A stretch of 64,000 nucleotides of DNA from contig CBDATZ010000005.1 of assembly GCA_965199845.1 (NCBI GenBank), forward strand, positions 124,001 through 188,000, written 5' to 3'. Within the stretch, counting starts at the first letter, position 1. Every line of letters starts with the position of its first letter. Shown piece by piece: positions 35,762 to 44,666 of this stretch. Source of the DNA: Ilyomonas sp965199845 (lineage in GTDB: Bacteria; Bacteroidota; Bacteroidia; Chitinophagales; Chitinophagaceae). The translations under genes and the position numbers were made by a program. Under the pieces are notes generated by a model. It was not told the DNA's origin. It ran no database searches and saw nothing but the letters and a program-made list of their open reading frames with translations.

Positions 35762-35801
35762 ATTTGCAAAATGGCTTCGTAACTCCTACACAACTCACTG
35801 T

Positions 35802-35809
35802 TATATTTG
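35802..35809 (+). promoter_or_regulatory. -7 box before the purine nucleoside phosphorylase gene
   Basis: TATATTTG matches the consensus. TTC lies 23 bases upstream. The transcription start expected near 35815 excludes the upstream in-frame codons and supports the ATG at 35840. Confidence 0.55.
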
Positions 35810-35839
35810 TATTGTTTAAAACATAAACACACAGATGAT

Positions 35840-36664
35840 ATGGCGACAGAAATAATTCAAAAACTAAAGGAAACAATTGACTATATACGACATTATTACA
35901 AAGAAACGCCCGATGTGGCTATTATTTTAGGAAGTGGTTTGGGCAATTTTACTTCTGAAATGAAGATTGAAAAAGAAATCAATTATTCATCTATTCCGCA
36001 CTTTCCGGTAAGCACCGTTTTTGGTCATAGTGGTAAGTTGATTTTTGGAGAACTATCCGGTAAAAAAGTTGTTGTTATGTCTGGCCGTTTTCATTTTTAC
36101 GAAGGTTATACACCGCAACAGGTAACTTATCCCATAAGAATGTTGAAGCTATTAGGAACTCAGAATTTATTCCTTTCCAATGCGGCTGGCGCAGTGAATA
36201 AAACCTTTACAGTTGGCGATTTAATGATTATTACAGATCATATTAGCTTCTTTACACCCAATCCTTTACTCGGTAAAAATGAAGATGAATTGGGAACGCG
36301 TTTTCCGGATATGAGCGAACCATACAGTAAAAACCTAATAACAAAAGCGGTCGAAATCGGGGAGAAATTCAATTATGATTTAAAAAAAGGTGTGTACGTG
36401 GCTGTAACTGGCCCAACTTTCGAAACACATGCAGAATACAAACTTATTTTAGCTGTCGGCGGCGATGCGGTTGGTATGAGTACGGTTCAGGAAACGATTG
36501 TTGCCCGTCATGCCTCGATGAATGTATTTGCTATCAGTGTAATTACAGATTTGGGTATTCGTGATGATGATAATGTGATTACTCACGAAGAAGTATTAGC
36601 CGCCGCCAAAGAAGCAGAACCGAAGCTAACAAACATCTTTAAAAATTTGGTTGCAGAATTATAA
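35840..36664 (+). CDS. Purine-nucleoside phosphorylase (class II)
   Basis: The enzyme splits purine nucleosides with phosphate into base plus ribose-1-phosphate, in purine salvage. The 274-aa protein starts MATEIIQKL. Conserved sites are the phosphate loop LGSGLGNF, FPVSTVFGHSG with its His, SGRFHFYEGY, LSNAAGAVN, and the base-binding region with GPTFETHAEY and DAVGMSTVQE. This is the trimeric PNP family (PunA/DeoD-II type). It is followed by a secreted protein gene 23 bp downstream, which may share its transcript. Confidence 0.95.
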   Translation: MATEIIQKLKETIDYIRHYYKETPDVAIILGSGLGNFTSEMKIEKEINYSSIPHFPVSTVFGHSGKLIFGELSGKKVVVMSGRFHFYEGYTPQQVTYPIRMLKLLGTQNLFLSNAAGAVNKTFTVGDLMIITDHISFFTPNPLLGKNEDELGTRFPDMSEPYSKNLITKAVEIGEKFNYDLKKGVYVAVTGPTFETHAEYKLILAVGGDAVGMSTVQETIVARHASMNVFAISVITDLGIRDDDNVITHEEVLAAAKEAEPKLTNIFKNLVAEL

Positions 36665-36687
36665 AACGAAATCAGAAATTAAACATC

Positions 36688-37320
36688 ATGATAAAAAATC
36701 ATTTAAAAATTATTTTCCTTATTTCACTTGCTACGCTTGTTTATTGCAACGTGCAGGCGCAACAGCAAGTATCGAAGATTGTAGCTGAATGTACCATTAC
36801 TTATTCTGTTACCATTAAAGGAAATGATAAGAATGAAGGAACAACAAAAACGCTTTATATAAAAGGTCGAAAAATACGTTCGGAGATAAAAAATACGGCT
36901 TTTTACCAGGCAACCATTTTTGATAATAAAACAGAAGAAGCGGTTGTATTAAAAGAAATTGGCGGCGATAAATACATGTCCCAATTTAACGCAGCGCAAT
37001 GGAAAGAAAAGAACCAGCAATGGAATGCGTCTTCGGTACAAGTAACAAACGAAACAAAAAAGATTCTGAATTATACGTGTCGCAAAGCGATCATAACAAC
37101 AAAAGAAGGAAACAGTTTTGTTGTTTATTTTACAACCGATATGACGGCTTCAGCAACTGAAAATCCATATCAGTTTAAAGACATCTCAGGATTGGTGTTA
37201 GAATATGAATCTCAAACCAGTGAAGGAAAAAATATTGAGTTTACGGCAACAGGAATAAATTTTAACCCGGTTCCGGCTGCTAAATTTATAATACCAACTA
37301 CAGGTTATCGGATTATCTGA
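36688..37320 (+). CDS. Secreted protein of unknown function (DUF4412/GLPGLI-like)
   Basis: This 210-aa protein has a signal peptide (1-24, cleavage after VQA). The mature part is beta-rich. Its layout, a strand pair ECTITYSV...TLYIKGRKIRSEI followed by ILNYTCRKAIITTKEGNSFVVYFT, recalls DUF4412 and GLPGLI-type periplasmic proteins that fold like lipoprotein carriers. I am not certain of the family and no function can be given. Confidence 0.6.
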   Translation: MIKNHLKIIFLISLATLVYCNVQAQQQVSKIVAECTITYSVTIKGNDKNEGTTKTLYIKGRKIRSEIKNTAFYQATIFDNKTEEAVVLKEIGGDKYMSQFNAAQWKEKNQQWNASSVQVTNETKKILNYTCRKAIITTKEGNSFVVYFTTDMTASATENPYQFKDISGLVLEYESQTSEGKNIEFTATGINFNPVPAAKFIIPTTGYRII

Positions 37321-37328
37321 TAAATCAA

Positions 37329-37670
37329 TTATTGTTGCGGACGGGAAGGCGTTGTAAATTTCGGAACTTTTGCCGTGTATTTGTATGGATAAACAAACGT
37401 TGTTGTTGTCTTTTGCGATTGTAAATATGAACTTACGGGAGCACTCATACTTAAACCATTGGCTTCTCGGTTATAAAAATAACTTCCGGACGGTTGGGCG
37501 GTTCTGTATTTTAACTGGAAAGACAAATAGTTGTTAGACAGTTTGTTAAGATGTTTTAAGCTATATTTATTTTTATTTGCGTCATCTTTATTTGTAGTAA
37601 AAGCAGCCATAGCTGTATGGGCAATCAAAATGGTAGCAAGAATAGCAATGAAATATCGAAAAGGTTTCAT
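37329..37670 (-). CDS. Small secreted protein of unknown function
   Basis: This 113-aa protein has a signal peptide (MKPFRYFIAILATILIAHTAMA, cleavage after AMA). The mature part is rich in Tyr, Ser, Thr and Lys and ends in FTTPSRPQQ. No domain is recognised. It converges with the preceding secreted protein gene, with 8 bp between them. The signal peptide and normal codon use support it as a real gene. Confidence 0.6.
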   Translation of the reverse strand: MKPFRYFIAILATILIAHTAMAAFTTNKDDANKNKYSLKHLNKLSNNYLSFQLKYRTAQPSGSYFYNREANGLSMSAPVSSYLQSQKTTTTFVYPYKYTAKVPKFTTPSRPQQ

Positions 37671-37799
37671 AATTTATATAATGTTGCAAAGGTACAAATT
37701 ATTGTTTAATTAACAATTTATTCTATAATGTTATTAAATAAATTTTTGTAAAAAGCTGGTGGATTAAAGTTTGATGTTTAATTTTCATAAACGAAAAAA

Positions 37800-39215
37800 A
37801 TGAAAGAGCAACCATTCCGCGAAGACAGGGAAGAAATGGAAGAGCTTATACGGCAATATAACAACCTGCGCAACGGTAAAAGTTATTCGTTTTTAGAGGA
37901 AGATGCTTTTGAGAGAATTATTGATTATTTCGACGAAAACGATGATTTTGTAAAAGCGCTTGAAGTAGCCGAAACCGGTCTTGAATACTTTCCTTATTCT
38001 TCACATCTGCTTATTAAATATGCTGATCTTCTCATTGTTTCCCGAAAATATTATGAGGCTTTAACCATTCTTGAACGAGCCGAAGTTTTTGATGCCAGCG
38101 ATATCAATATACCTATTTTAAAAACGGATGCTTATTTAGCGCTCGACCAACAAGATAAAGCAGTAATTGTATTGGAAGAAGCACTTGGTTATTTTGAAGG
38201 CGAAGACAGGCGCGAGTTGCTTTTTGAACTGGCTGATGTGTATGATGATTATGAAGAGTTTGATAAGGTATTCGATTGCCTGCAACTGATATTAGAAGAG
38301 GATTTAACGAATGAAGAAGCATTATATAAAATTTGCTTTTGGACAGATTTTACAGGACGAAATGAAGAAAGTATCAAGCTTCACCAACGTATTATAAATG
38401 AGCATCCTTACAGTGAGCTTGCCTGGTTTAATCTGGGAGCGGCTTACCAGGGAATTAAGCTATACGAAAAAGCGGTTGATGCATATCAATATGCCACTAC
38501 AATAGACGAAAAATTCGATTATGCTTACCGCAATATGGGCGACGCATACATTCGTCTTCGCATGTACAAAGAAGCTATCGAAGTGCTTCAGAAAGTAGTA
38601 GAACTTACCCGGCCTGAAGAAGTGATTTATGAAGCGATTGGTCATTGTTTTCACCGGCTTAACATTTACGCACAGGCACGATTTCATTATCGTAAAGCGA
38701 GCCACATGAATCCGGATGATAGTAAGCTGTATTATAAAATCGCACTTACTTACATAAACGAGCAGCAATGGGAGCAAGCCGTTAAACAGCTTGATCATGC
38801 GATGCGTATTCAAAGAAATGTTGCAGAATATAATTTAGCAATGGGTGAATGCCGGATGAACCTGCAGCAATATCGCGAAGCCATTCATTATTTTGGTATG
38901 GTTATCAGGCAGCGGCCGCGCAATGTAAACGGCTGGGAATCGCTGATTAAATGTTTGTATAAAAAAGAAGCTTACGAAGAAGCCTGCGAACAATGTCTGG
39001 CAGCGTTAAAAGCAACAGAAGGCAAACCGGTTTTTTTGTTTTATTATACATCGGCTCTTATTGGTGCGGGAAAATGGAAAGAAGCGATGTTGCAATTAGA
39101 AAGAGCCATGGAAAAAGCACCGAAATTGCTAAAAAAATTCATCGAAATCAATCCATCTATTTTACAAAAAACGCAGGTTGTCGATATTATTGCACGCTAT
39201 AAAAAGAAAAGATAG
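37800..39215 (+). CDS. Tetratricopeptide-repeat protein
   Basis: This 471-aa soluble protein is made almost entirely of TPR units from about residue 45 to 450. Examples with the typical pattern are AWFNLGAAYQGIKLYEKAVDAYQYA, DYAYRNMGDAYIRLRMYKEAIEVL and KLYYKIALTYINEQQWEQAVKQL. The N-terminus is acidic and there is no signal peptide. Such proteins serve as protein-protein scaffolds in the cytoplasm. The partners are unknown. The same protein length is frequent in this phylum. Confidence 0.9.
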   Translation: MKEQPFREDREEMEELIRQYNNLRNGKSYSFLEEDAFERIIDYFDENDDFVKALEVAETGLEYFPYSSHLLIKYADLLIVSRKYYEALTILERAEVFDASDINIPILKTDAYLALDQQDKAVIVLEEALGYFEGEDRRELLFELADVYDDYEEFDKVFDCLQLILEEDLTNEEALYKICFWTDFTGRNEESIKLHQRIINEHPYSELAWFNLGAAYQGIKLYEKAVDAYQYATTIDEKFDYAYRNMGDAYIRLRMYKEAIEVLQKVVELTRPEEVIYEAIGHCFHRLNIYAQARFHYRKASHMNPDDSKLYYKIALTYINEQQWEQAVKQLDHAMRIQRNVAEYNLAMGECRMNLQQYREAIHYFGMVIRQRPRNVNGWESLIKCLYKKEAYEEACEQCLAALKATEGKPVFLFYYTSALIGAGKWKEAMLQLERAMEKAPKLLKKFIEINPSILQKTQVVDIIARYKKKR

Positions 39216-39363
39216 AATTTCTTATAGCAGGAGAGAGAAATGATGAAATTGTTTTCCGAAAGTGAAAATAAGTCACGCGACAAACGCTCAACCAGATTTA
39301 CAGAAATTAGTGACATAAATCAATCATCACACAATACAATAAGTGTCATACATAAAGAATGTA

Positions 39364-40182
39364 TTATTCAAAATAAATTCTTACGGTTTGATAAAACCAT
39401 TTGTGTTGCGGAAGAACCGTAGAATCGGAAGAAAAACGGCTCAGCCCAAATAAACCTGCCATGTTTCCTTTGTTTACAGAAATTTCGAGATAACCGGCAG
39501 AATTAAACCACGCTAATTTTTCTCCCGGCGAAACCGAAGCATAATGCTCACTTAGTGAACTGATAATTTCGTTGCGCATAAACGAAATATGAAAATTTCT
39601 GCCTTTTCGCTGCTCTTCAAATTCAGGCTTTGTAATGTTTATAACTACGTTTTCAAAATTGTCTATAAAAATAATTTGTCCTTCTAACCAATCGGTCCCG
39701 ATAGTAGAGCGCAACGGATATTTTTCTGTGATGTCTGTAATGGGTTTGCCAACTTCTTCCACTTTTTTCCCGCCTGTTAGTTGGGCTAATGTAGCTGCAA
39801 CGGCTGCAGTGTATTGAATAGTATTAATGCCATTTTCCGATTTTAATTTTACAGCGATAACATTCTCAGGTTTTGTTCCGGTTATCATGGTAAGAATCCC
39901 ATTATCAGGACAAATAATGCACTGGTTATTATGATTTGCAATCAGGAAATGTTTGGGTGGAATGGCAAACAAATCAATCAGAAGAATATGAAATGTTCCA
40001 GCCGGGAAATAGGTAAATGCATTGTTACAGATGTAGGCCGTATGTGGATATTCGTCGCGCAAAAGCGTATGAGTGATGTCTACAATTTGTAAAGAAGAAT
40101 CCACAGAAAGCAATTGTCCTTTAATGGCTCCGGTAAGATAATCATGAAGACCTATATCTGTAGAAAGAGTAACAATAGGCAT
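39364..40182 (-). CDS. SAM hydroxide adenosyltransferase-like protein (DUF62)
   Basis: This 272-aa protein belongs to the DUF62 family, which includes the chlorinase/fluorinase. Ordinary members split S-adenosylmethionine with water into adenosine and methionine. The family N-terminus LSTDIGLHDYLTGAIKG supplies the Asp that holds the ribose. The N-terminal domain ends with the NNQCIICPDNGIL region, and the C-terminal beta domain carries IIFIDNFENVVINI. The plain length and lack of the fluorinase loop argue for the hydrolase. It lies 30 bp downstream of an SDR gene on the same strand. Confidence 0.88.
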   Translation of the reverse strand: MPIVTLSTDIGLHDYLTGAIKGQLLSVDSSLQIVDITHTLLRDEYPHTAYICNNAFTYFPAGTFHILLIDLFAIPPKHFLIANHNNQCIICPDNGILTMITGTKPENVIAVKLKSENGINTIQYTAAVAATLAQLTGGKKVEEVGKPITDITEKYPLRSTIGTDWLEGQIIFIDNFENVVINITKPEFEEQRKGRNFHISFMRNEIISSLSEHYASVSPGEKLAWFNSAGYLEISVNKGNMAGLFGLSRFSSDSTVLPQHKWFYQTVRIYFE

Positions 40183-40212
40183 ATAAAAATTGTGGCTGCA
40201 AAGTAACCGGCC

Positions 40213-41019
40213 TTATTTGGTAAGCACACCGTTTTTAAAGAAGAATTTATGAACAAGCCTGTCTGCTAAAGAAGGAAAATATTTATTTATCAACACCGTT
40301 TCTTTGCCAGTTAGGGTAAGAACCAAAGTGCGTTTTCTCTGTTCGATAGCTTTCAAAATATGCTTCGAACATTCTTCCGCGCTCATTAGTTTATTTTCAT
40401 CCAAAGGCGATTCTCCCTGCGGTTCCGCATATTTGTTTAACGCTACATTGCGAATGTTGGAAGTTGTATATCCCGGGCAAACCCACATTACGTTTACACC
40501 GGTTCCATAAAATTCTGTCCGTAACGCTTCAAGCCAGCCATTCAGGGCAAATTTAGAAGCGGAATAACCACTGCGACCCGGCAAGCCGCGAAAGCCTGCA
40601 ATTGAAGAGATACCTACAATATCACCTTTATGTTTTGTGATGGAATCTAACGCGTATTTAGTGCAATAAACAGCGCCCCAGAAGTTTACATCCATCAGGC
40701 GGTGAAGCGTTTCCATATCCGTTTCTGCAAACATCGCCCGCATTGATATACCCGCATTATTGATAAGAATATCAATGTGTCCGTATATGTTTATCGTTTC
40801 TTCTATAAAAATCCGGCACTCAGTTTCACGGCTAACATCTGCTGTTTTTATAAATAAAGGTTTGCCGGCACAAGCCGTTTGCAGGCGGTAAAGTTTATCG
40901 TAATTGCGGCTGCAGGTTGCTACTTTTGCGCCAAGTAATAATAAGGCTTCTACCAAAGCTCTGCCGATGCCTTCGGAACCGCCGGTTACTACCACCACTT
41001 TATTTTCGTAATAACTCAT
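40213..41019 (-). CDS. SDR-family oxidoreductase
   Basis: This 268-aa short-chain dehydrogenase has the cofactor loop VTGGSEGIGRAL (TGxxxGIG), the NNAG motif (INNAGISM) and the catalytic Ser in GISSIAGFRG with Tyr-x3-Lys in YSASKFAL. The C-terminus (ILKAIEQRKRTLVLT) resembles the DltE-like/short-chain reductases of lipid metabolism. The substrate is unknown. It is cotranscribed with the DUF62 gene. Confidence 0.93.
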   Translation of the reverse strand: MSYYENKVVVVTGGSEGIGRALVEALLLLGAKVATCSRNYDKLYRLQTACAGKPLFIKTADVSRETECRIFIEETINIYGHIDILINNAGISMRAMFAETDMETLHRLMDVNFWGAVYCTKYALDSITKHKGDIVGISSIAGFRGLPGRSGYSASKFALNGWLEALRTEFYGTGVNVMWVCPGYTTSNIRNVALNKYAEPQGESPLDENKLMSAEECSKHILKAIEQRKRTLVLTLTGKETVLINKYFPSLADRLVHKFFFKNGVLTK

Positions 41020-41110
41020 AAAACAAATTCTGCATCAAAAATAAGACATACCTGTTTGCGGAGGCGGAAATCATTGTCAGGATATTATGAGAAATTAAAA
41101 GGTCAAAAAT

Positions 41111-41140
41111 TTGTTTAAGAATTAGATTCCTCTATTTTTG
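41111..41140 (+). promoter_or_regulatory. Promoter of tRNA-Lys
   Basis: TTG (41111-41113), 19 bases, then TATTTTTG (41133-41140) is an exact Bacteroidota promoter. The tRNA begins 20 bases after the -7 box. Confidence 0.8.
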
Positions 41141-41159
41141 CACTCCCAAAAACGGGTGC

Positions 41160-41232
41160 GATCTCGTAGCTCAGCTGGTAGAGCACATCACTTTTAATGA
41201 TGGGGTCTTGGGTTCGAGTCCCAACGGGATCA
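41160..41232 (+). tRNA. tRNA-Lys (anticodon TTT)
   Basis: A standard 73-nt cloverleaf: acceptor GATCTCG/CGGGATC, D arm GCTC/GAGC, anticodon stem CATCA/TGATG with loop CTTTTAA (anticodon TTT), T stem TTGGG/CCCAA with loop TTCGAGT. The discriminator is A. CCA is not encoded. Confidence 0.96.
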
Positions 41233-41242
41233 CAGGAATTAT

Positions 41243-41274
41243 AAAAAAGAGGTTGATTTTCAACCTCTTTTTTT
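41243..41274 (+). terminator. Terminator of tRNA-Lys
   Basis: GAGGTTGA / TCAACCTC (41249-41267) with a 3-base loop, flanked by an A run and seven Ts. It can also stop the facing lipoprotein transcript. Confidence 0.85.
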
Positions 41275-41331
41275 ATAGATAACTTTGTTGGTTAATTTGA
41301 TAAACGTAATCAGTTTAATTAAGTTTTCTTT

Positions 41332-41742
41332 CTATTCTTCGCAACTGTGTTTTTCAGTTTCCTCTTTCAGCTTATCATTAAATACTTTCTGATCATCATC
41401 TTTTGTAAAAACAAATTTTCGCAGAGAATCAAGCTGCTTATGAATTGAATCTGCAAGAAGCAAACTTTGCTGTAGCAGCTTTTCTTTTTCACTATTAAAA
41501 ACAAGAAGATTTTGGGATAATCGTATTGAATCTTTGTTTGAAGTCGTTGCAGTCAGCATTGTGTCTTGTGCAAAACGAATCTGGTTAGCTAGCGCAAATC
41601 GTTGATTACGCAAAGCAATCGCTCTGCATTCTAAATCTGACATCAATTTTGCTTTGCTGCTTATTAAATCCGAATGATCGCAAGAGGAAAAAAGACAAAT
41701 AAGCGTAATCGTAAAAACTAACAAAAAGCATTTTTTATTCAT
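41332..41742 (-). CDS. Lipoprotein of unknown function
   Basis: This 136-aa protein has a lipoprotein signal (MNKKCFLLVFTITLICLFSSC, Cys21). The mature part is mostly helical with a possible coiled coil (LVFNSEKEKLLQQSLLLADSIHKQLDSL) and ends in an acidic tail. No family is recognised. It starts 7 bp after the haloperoxidase-like gene and is probably cotranscribed with it, so it might be a small companion of that enzyme; this is inference. Confidence 0.7.
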   Translation of the reverse strand: MNKKCFLLVFTITLICLFSSCDHSDLISSKAKLMSDLECRAIALRNQRFALANQIRFAQDTMLTATTSNKDSIRLSQNLLVFNSEKEKLLQQSLLLADSIHKQLDSLRKFVFTKDDDQKVFNDKLKEETEKHSCEE

Positions 41743-41749
41743 GCTTTTC

Positions 41750-43135
41750 TTACTTTATATCGGTTGGCCAGTGAATAAGATTGTTCACATTATCGCCAAC
41801 TGCTCTGCCGCAAATGAGGCCGTTATCATTATCCATCGGGTAGTGAATACCCGCATAGAAACGAGATTTGGCGCACTCTTCAGCCATTGCATTAAAGTTG
41901 GTATAATTGCGTGGCATAAATCCGTATTGTAACTGGCTTTCATCTGTAAAATTATAATTGCCGCTGCCATCGGTAAACAGTTTGGTAAATACTTTGGTGC
42001 CGGCACCAATCTCGCAGGAATGTCCTGAAGTGTACGATGGAAACGCAGGTGTACCAATAATAGTTGCAAAATCAGAATCAATATATTTTTTGATATAACT
42101 CACCGGTCGAATCAACGCGTATTGATATTTGCCTTTCCAGCAGGCAATAAACGCATCGTTTTCGGCAACCGCTAATTTTGCATACGCAACAGAAGTTTTT
42201 TCAAGCGTAGCCGTACTTTCCTGTAACAACTGGGTTAAAATATTAAAAGTGTGCCCGGTTGGTGTGCAGGTATTAAACGGATCGTCGGCCCAATATTTTG
42301 CAATAGCAATTTCGTCGGTCGTATTATTTTTTACCTGGTTGTAAACCTGCACAGCCTGGTTGTAAAATTCAGAATTTGGATTGGTTGAAAAAGATAAATA
42401 AGGAGCCGGAGCTGTATTGTCAACATCTGCCTGTAAAAATGGACGATTGCTACCCCAATGTGGGCTTACCGGATTTTTAACGGCACTTGTCGGCACCCAA
42501 CAGAAAGAATCGGGCGGAAGCGAAAATGGAAGCTGAAACGGATCTAAATACGATTCATTACCGCCATCAGAAGTTGAATAAGTATATAAAGCCGAGGTAA
42601 TACTTTTACCGTATTCAACAGAACGGTTTATAACATCTTCGACTACGCCGGAAGACAGCTTTGAAAGCGTTGCCGTTTCCATGCTATCAATCGTAGAAAG
42701 ATTAGCGGCTGATAAATTTTTATCGAACATCTTTTTCATCATGGCTGCGATAGCCGCGTTTGAGGAAATCGCCCAATTATATTCTTCACTTGAGACTGGT
42801 GTTGGTAACGAAGCTAAGCCATTGATTTGCCCGCTTAAACTATGTGCATTTGCAATACCATTTACCACAGCTTCATACGCAGCAACGCCAACATAACCGT
42901 ACGCTCTTGATACCTGTGGCGGGAAAAAACCGGGTGTAGATTTGGAAATCTTACACATCAGGTCAAAATAGCTATAAACAAAATCGCCCGAATATGTATT
43001 GGTTAATTTGCTGCTTCCGGCAACAACCGGTGGTGACGTTAATGGCGCCGGCGCATCTTCTTTATGGCAGGAAAAAATGAATACAGTAACGAGCAAAGCA
43101 GTTACAATTAAACACTTGTTGCAAAAAGCTTTCAT
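41750..43135 (-). CDS. Vanadium-dependent haloperoxidase-like lipoprotein (PAP2 superfamily)
   Basis: This 461-aa protein has a lipoprotein signal (Cys after FIFS) and a C-terminal PAP2/haloperoxidase domain. The phosphate/vanadate pocket is seen as KGKYQYALIRPV (K...RP), FPSYTSGHS and SRFYAGIHYPMDND (SR...GIH...D). Most family members act as vanadate peroxidases or acid phosphatases. Which of the two applies cannot be settled from motifs. It is anchored to the outer membrane or on the periplasmic side. Confidence 0.87.
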   Translation of the reverse strand: MKAFCNKCLIVTALLVTVFIFSCHKEDAPAPLTSPPVVAGSSKLTNTYSGDFVYSYFDLMCKISKSTPGFFPPQVSRAYGYVGVAAYEAVVNGIANAHSLSGQINGLASLPTPVSSEEYNWAISSNAAIAAMMKKMFDKNLSAANLSTIDSMETATLSKLSSGVVEDVINRSVEYGKSITSALYTYSTSDGGNESYLDPFQLPFSLPPDSFCWVPTSAVKNPVSPHWGSNRPFLQADVDNTAPAPYLSFSTNPNSEFYNQAVQVYNQVKNNTTDEIAIAKYWADDPFNTCTPTGHTFNILTQLLQESTATLEKTSVAYAKLAVAENDAFIACWKGKYQYALIRPVSYIKKYIDSDFATIIGTPAFPSYTSGHSCEIGAGTKVFTKLFTDGSGNYNFTDESQLQYGFMPRNYTNFNAMAEECAKSRFYAGIHYPMDNDNGLICGRAVGDNVNNLIHWPTDIK

Positions 43136-43481
43136 AAGTTTTTGTTTGAAACAAACAGATACGTAATAACCATTTATTGCGCATCAAAAAAAGATGGATT
43201 TAAAAGTTTTCGATTCCTTTCGTTACTAAAACAATTCTCATAAGTGTGGTATCAGATTTTTAGTTGTGGTGTATTGTATAGTTATTGGTAATATCCTGCC
43301 GTGTTTACAAATTTTTTAATCGAACACGATATTAGCAAAAAGCGGGCAAAATACAGCTAAGTTTTTTGATTATATAAAAATTTAACGTTCAGAATTTGTG
43401 AAGATTAAATCAGGAAAAGGAATAGAAGAAATGTAAACAGATTGCCGGTTTTGTTTGCCTTTAATTTGTAAAATTATTTAT
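43136..43481. other. 346-bp intergenic region
   Basis: This AT-rich spacer upstream of the haloperoxidase-like gene holds no supported ORF, RNA, repeat or clear promoter box. Confidence 0.4.
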
Positions 43482-43931
43482 CTAAAAAATCAGGTGATTT
43501 TTATTCTTAATTTTTTCCTGCGGCAATTCGGTTACTAACAATACATCACTTAATTTTCTTACAGAAGATATGAGTTCATTGCATTGATTAATATCGCAGG
43601 ATTCGTTTTTTATCATCCATATAAAATCTAAATTTCTAAATTCCGGTAATAAAAATTCACCATCGTGAGAGTTATGATATATATAATGCGAAATAAAACT
43701 ATTGCGAACTGTATATTCATAAACGCGGAAGTAGTAGTTGCGGCCTTTCCGTTTTAATTGTATTTCTATTTCGGGATTTAAACGAAAATGATAACTAAGT
43801 GCATTATTAACGTGCCAGCAAAACTGGTAGCTTTTCTTGGTAGAATTAATACCCAGCAAGCGCGTATCTTCAAAGAAATCGTCAGTTAGCATATCAACAT
43901 CGAGACAAAGATTGGTCGTGGTTGAATCCAT
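43482..43931 (-). CDS. IPExxxVDY-family protein
   Basis: This 149-aa protein starts MDSTTTNLCLDVDML at the ATG at 43931; a further 17 in-frame codons upstream are unlikely. The pattern DDFFEDTRLLGINSTKKSYQFCWHVNNALSYHFRL is the hallmark of the small Bacteroidota IPExxxVDY family, which often lies near pyruvate kinase. Its function is not known. The name motif itself is poorly kept here, since the C-terminus reads TELPQEKIKNKN. Confidence 0.7.
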   Translation of the reverse strand: MDSTTTNLCLDVDMLTDDFFEDTRLLGINSTKKSYQFCWHVNNALSYHFRLNPEIEIQLKRKGRNYYFRVYEYTVRNSFISHYIYHNSHDGEFLLPEFRNLDFIWMIKNESCDINQCNELISSVRKLSDVLLVTELPQEKIKNKNHLIF

Positions 43932-43976
43932 AATAAATAGTCGAAAATAGTAAGTAGTCGGGTACAAAAATAAAAA

Positions 43977-44003
43977 AAGCACTATCGTATTAAGACAGTG
44001 CTT
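43977..44003 (-). terminator. Terminator of the GMC oxidoreductase operon
   Basis: On the minus strand, AAGCACT / AGTGCTT pair around a 13-base loop and are followed by TTTTTTTATTTTT. It lies 60 bases beyond the subunit-3-like gene. Confidence 0.75.
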
Positions 44004-44063
44004 GATAAAAAAAAGCTTAGAAGTTTATTAACGCACATTAAAAGCAATATGCAATAAAACGAA

Positions 44064-44636
44064 TTAAGATAATGCCCAGGCTTTGTCGCCTTTTTTGTAA
44101 GGCAAATCACCATCGTATTTGCCCGGAACCGGCAAATAGCGCAATGCTTTTGTTGCGCCAACTTCACTTGTGAAGTAACCCCATAAAGTAAGTTGCTTCA
44201 TCAGGCTGAAATAATGATTCGGATCTTTTTCTTTTTTGTTTTTGTTGTAATCTTTCGCTTCTTTATCGAGCGTTACCAGCAAATCGTGTTTCTGGTTAGC
44301 AGCCAGTTCCATAAACGATTTATCGAATTTCTTTTTGCTGGTATCGTTCAGTTTTCCAATACCATCGGTAAATGCTTTCTGATCATCTTCATTATAGCAA
44401 TCCGTCACCATAGTTTTCATAAACTGGCCAATCTGTGCAGATTTTGCACCCGGCGATAAAGCTGTTGTCGGCAAGATGGTATCGCCCACTTCATCAAGTA
44501 AGGCAACATCATCCAAAGCAAATAAACCTTCTTTCTTGCCTGTTGTTTTACAGCCGGTTAAAAAAGCTTCGGCGCCTACCAGCGTACCGCCAAACAGCAA
44601 CGCTAAAGATGATAAGGCTTGTCTTCTGTCCATCAT
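44064..44636 (-). CDS. Gluconate 2-dehydrogenase subunit 3-family protein
   Basis: This 190-aa protein has a twin-arginine-like leader (MDRRQALSSLALL, with a Cys at FLTGC that could be lipidated). A helical domain of the subunit-3 family follows (LDEVGDTILPTT...GAKSAQIGQFMKTMV). In known systems this small subunit chaperones the flavin-containing large subunit through the Tat system and forms the dehydrogenase with it. It follows the GMC gene by 30 bp, which is the expected arrangement. Confidence 0.9.
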   Translation of the reverse strand: MMDRRQALSSLALLFGGTLVGAEAFLTGCKTTGKKEGLFALDDVALLDEVGDTILPTTALSPGAKSAQIGQFMKTMVTDCYNEDDQKAFTDGIGKLNDTSKKKFDKSFMELAANQKHDLLVTLDKEAKDYNKNKKEKDPNHYFSLMKQLTLWGYFTSEVGATKALRYLPVPGKYDGDLPYKKGDKAWALS

Positions 44637-44666
44637 ACAATTCTATTAATGTATTATCAATACGGT

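Noticed and set aside
39240..39422. Small plus-strand ORF after the TPR gene
   Set aside because: It overlaps the end of the DUF62 gene, has no family pattern and lacks a convincing start signal.
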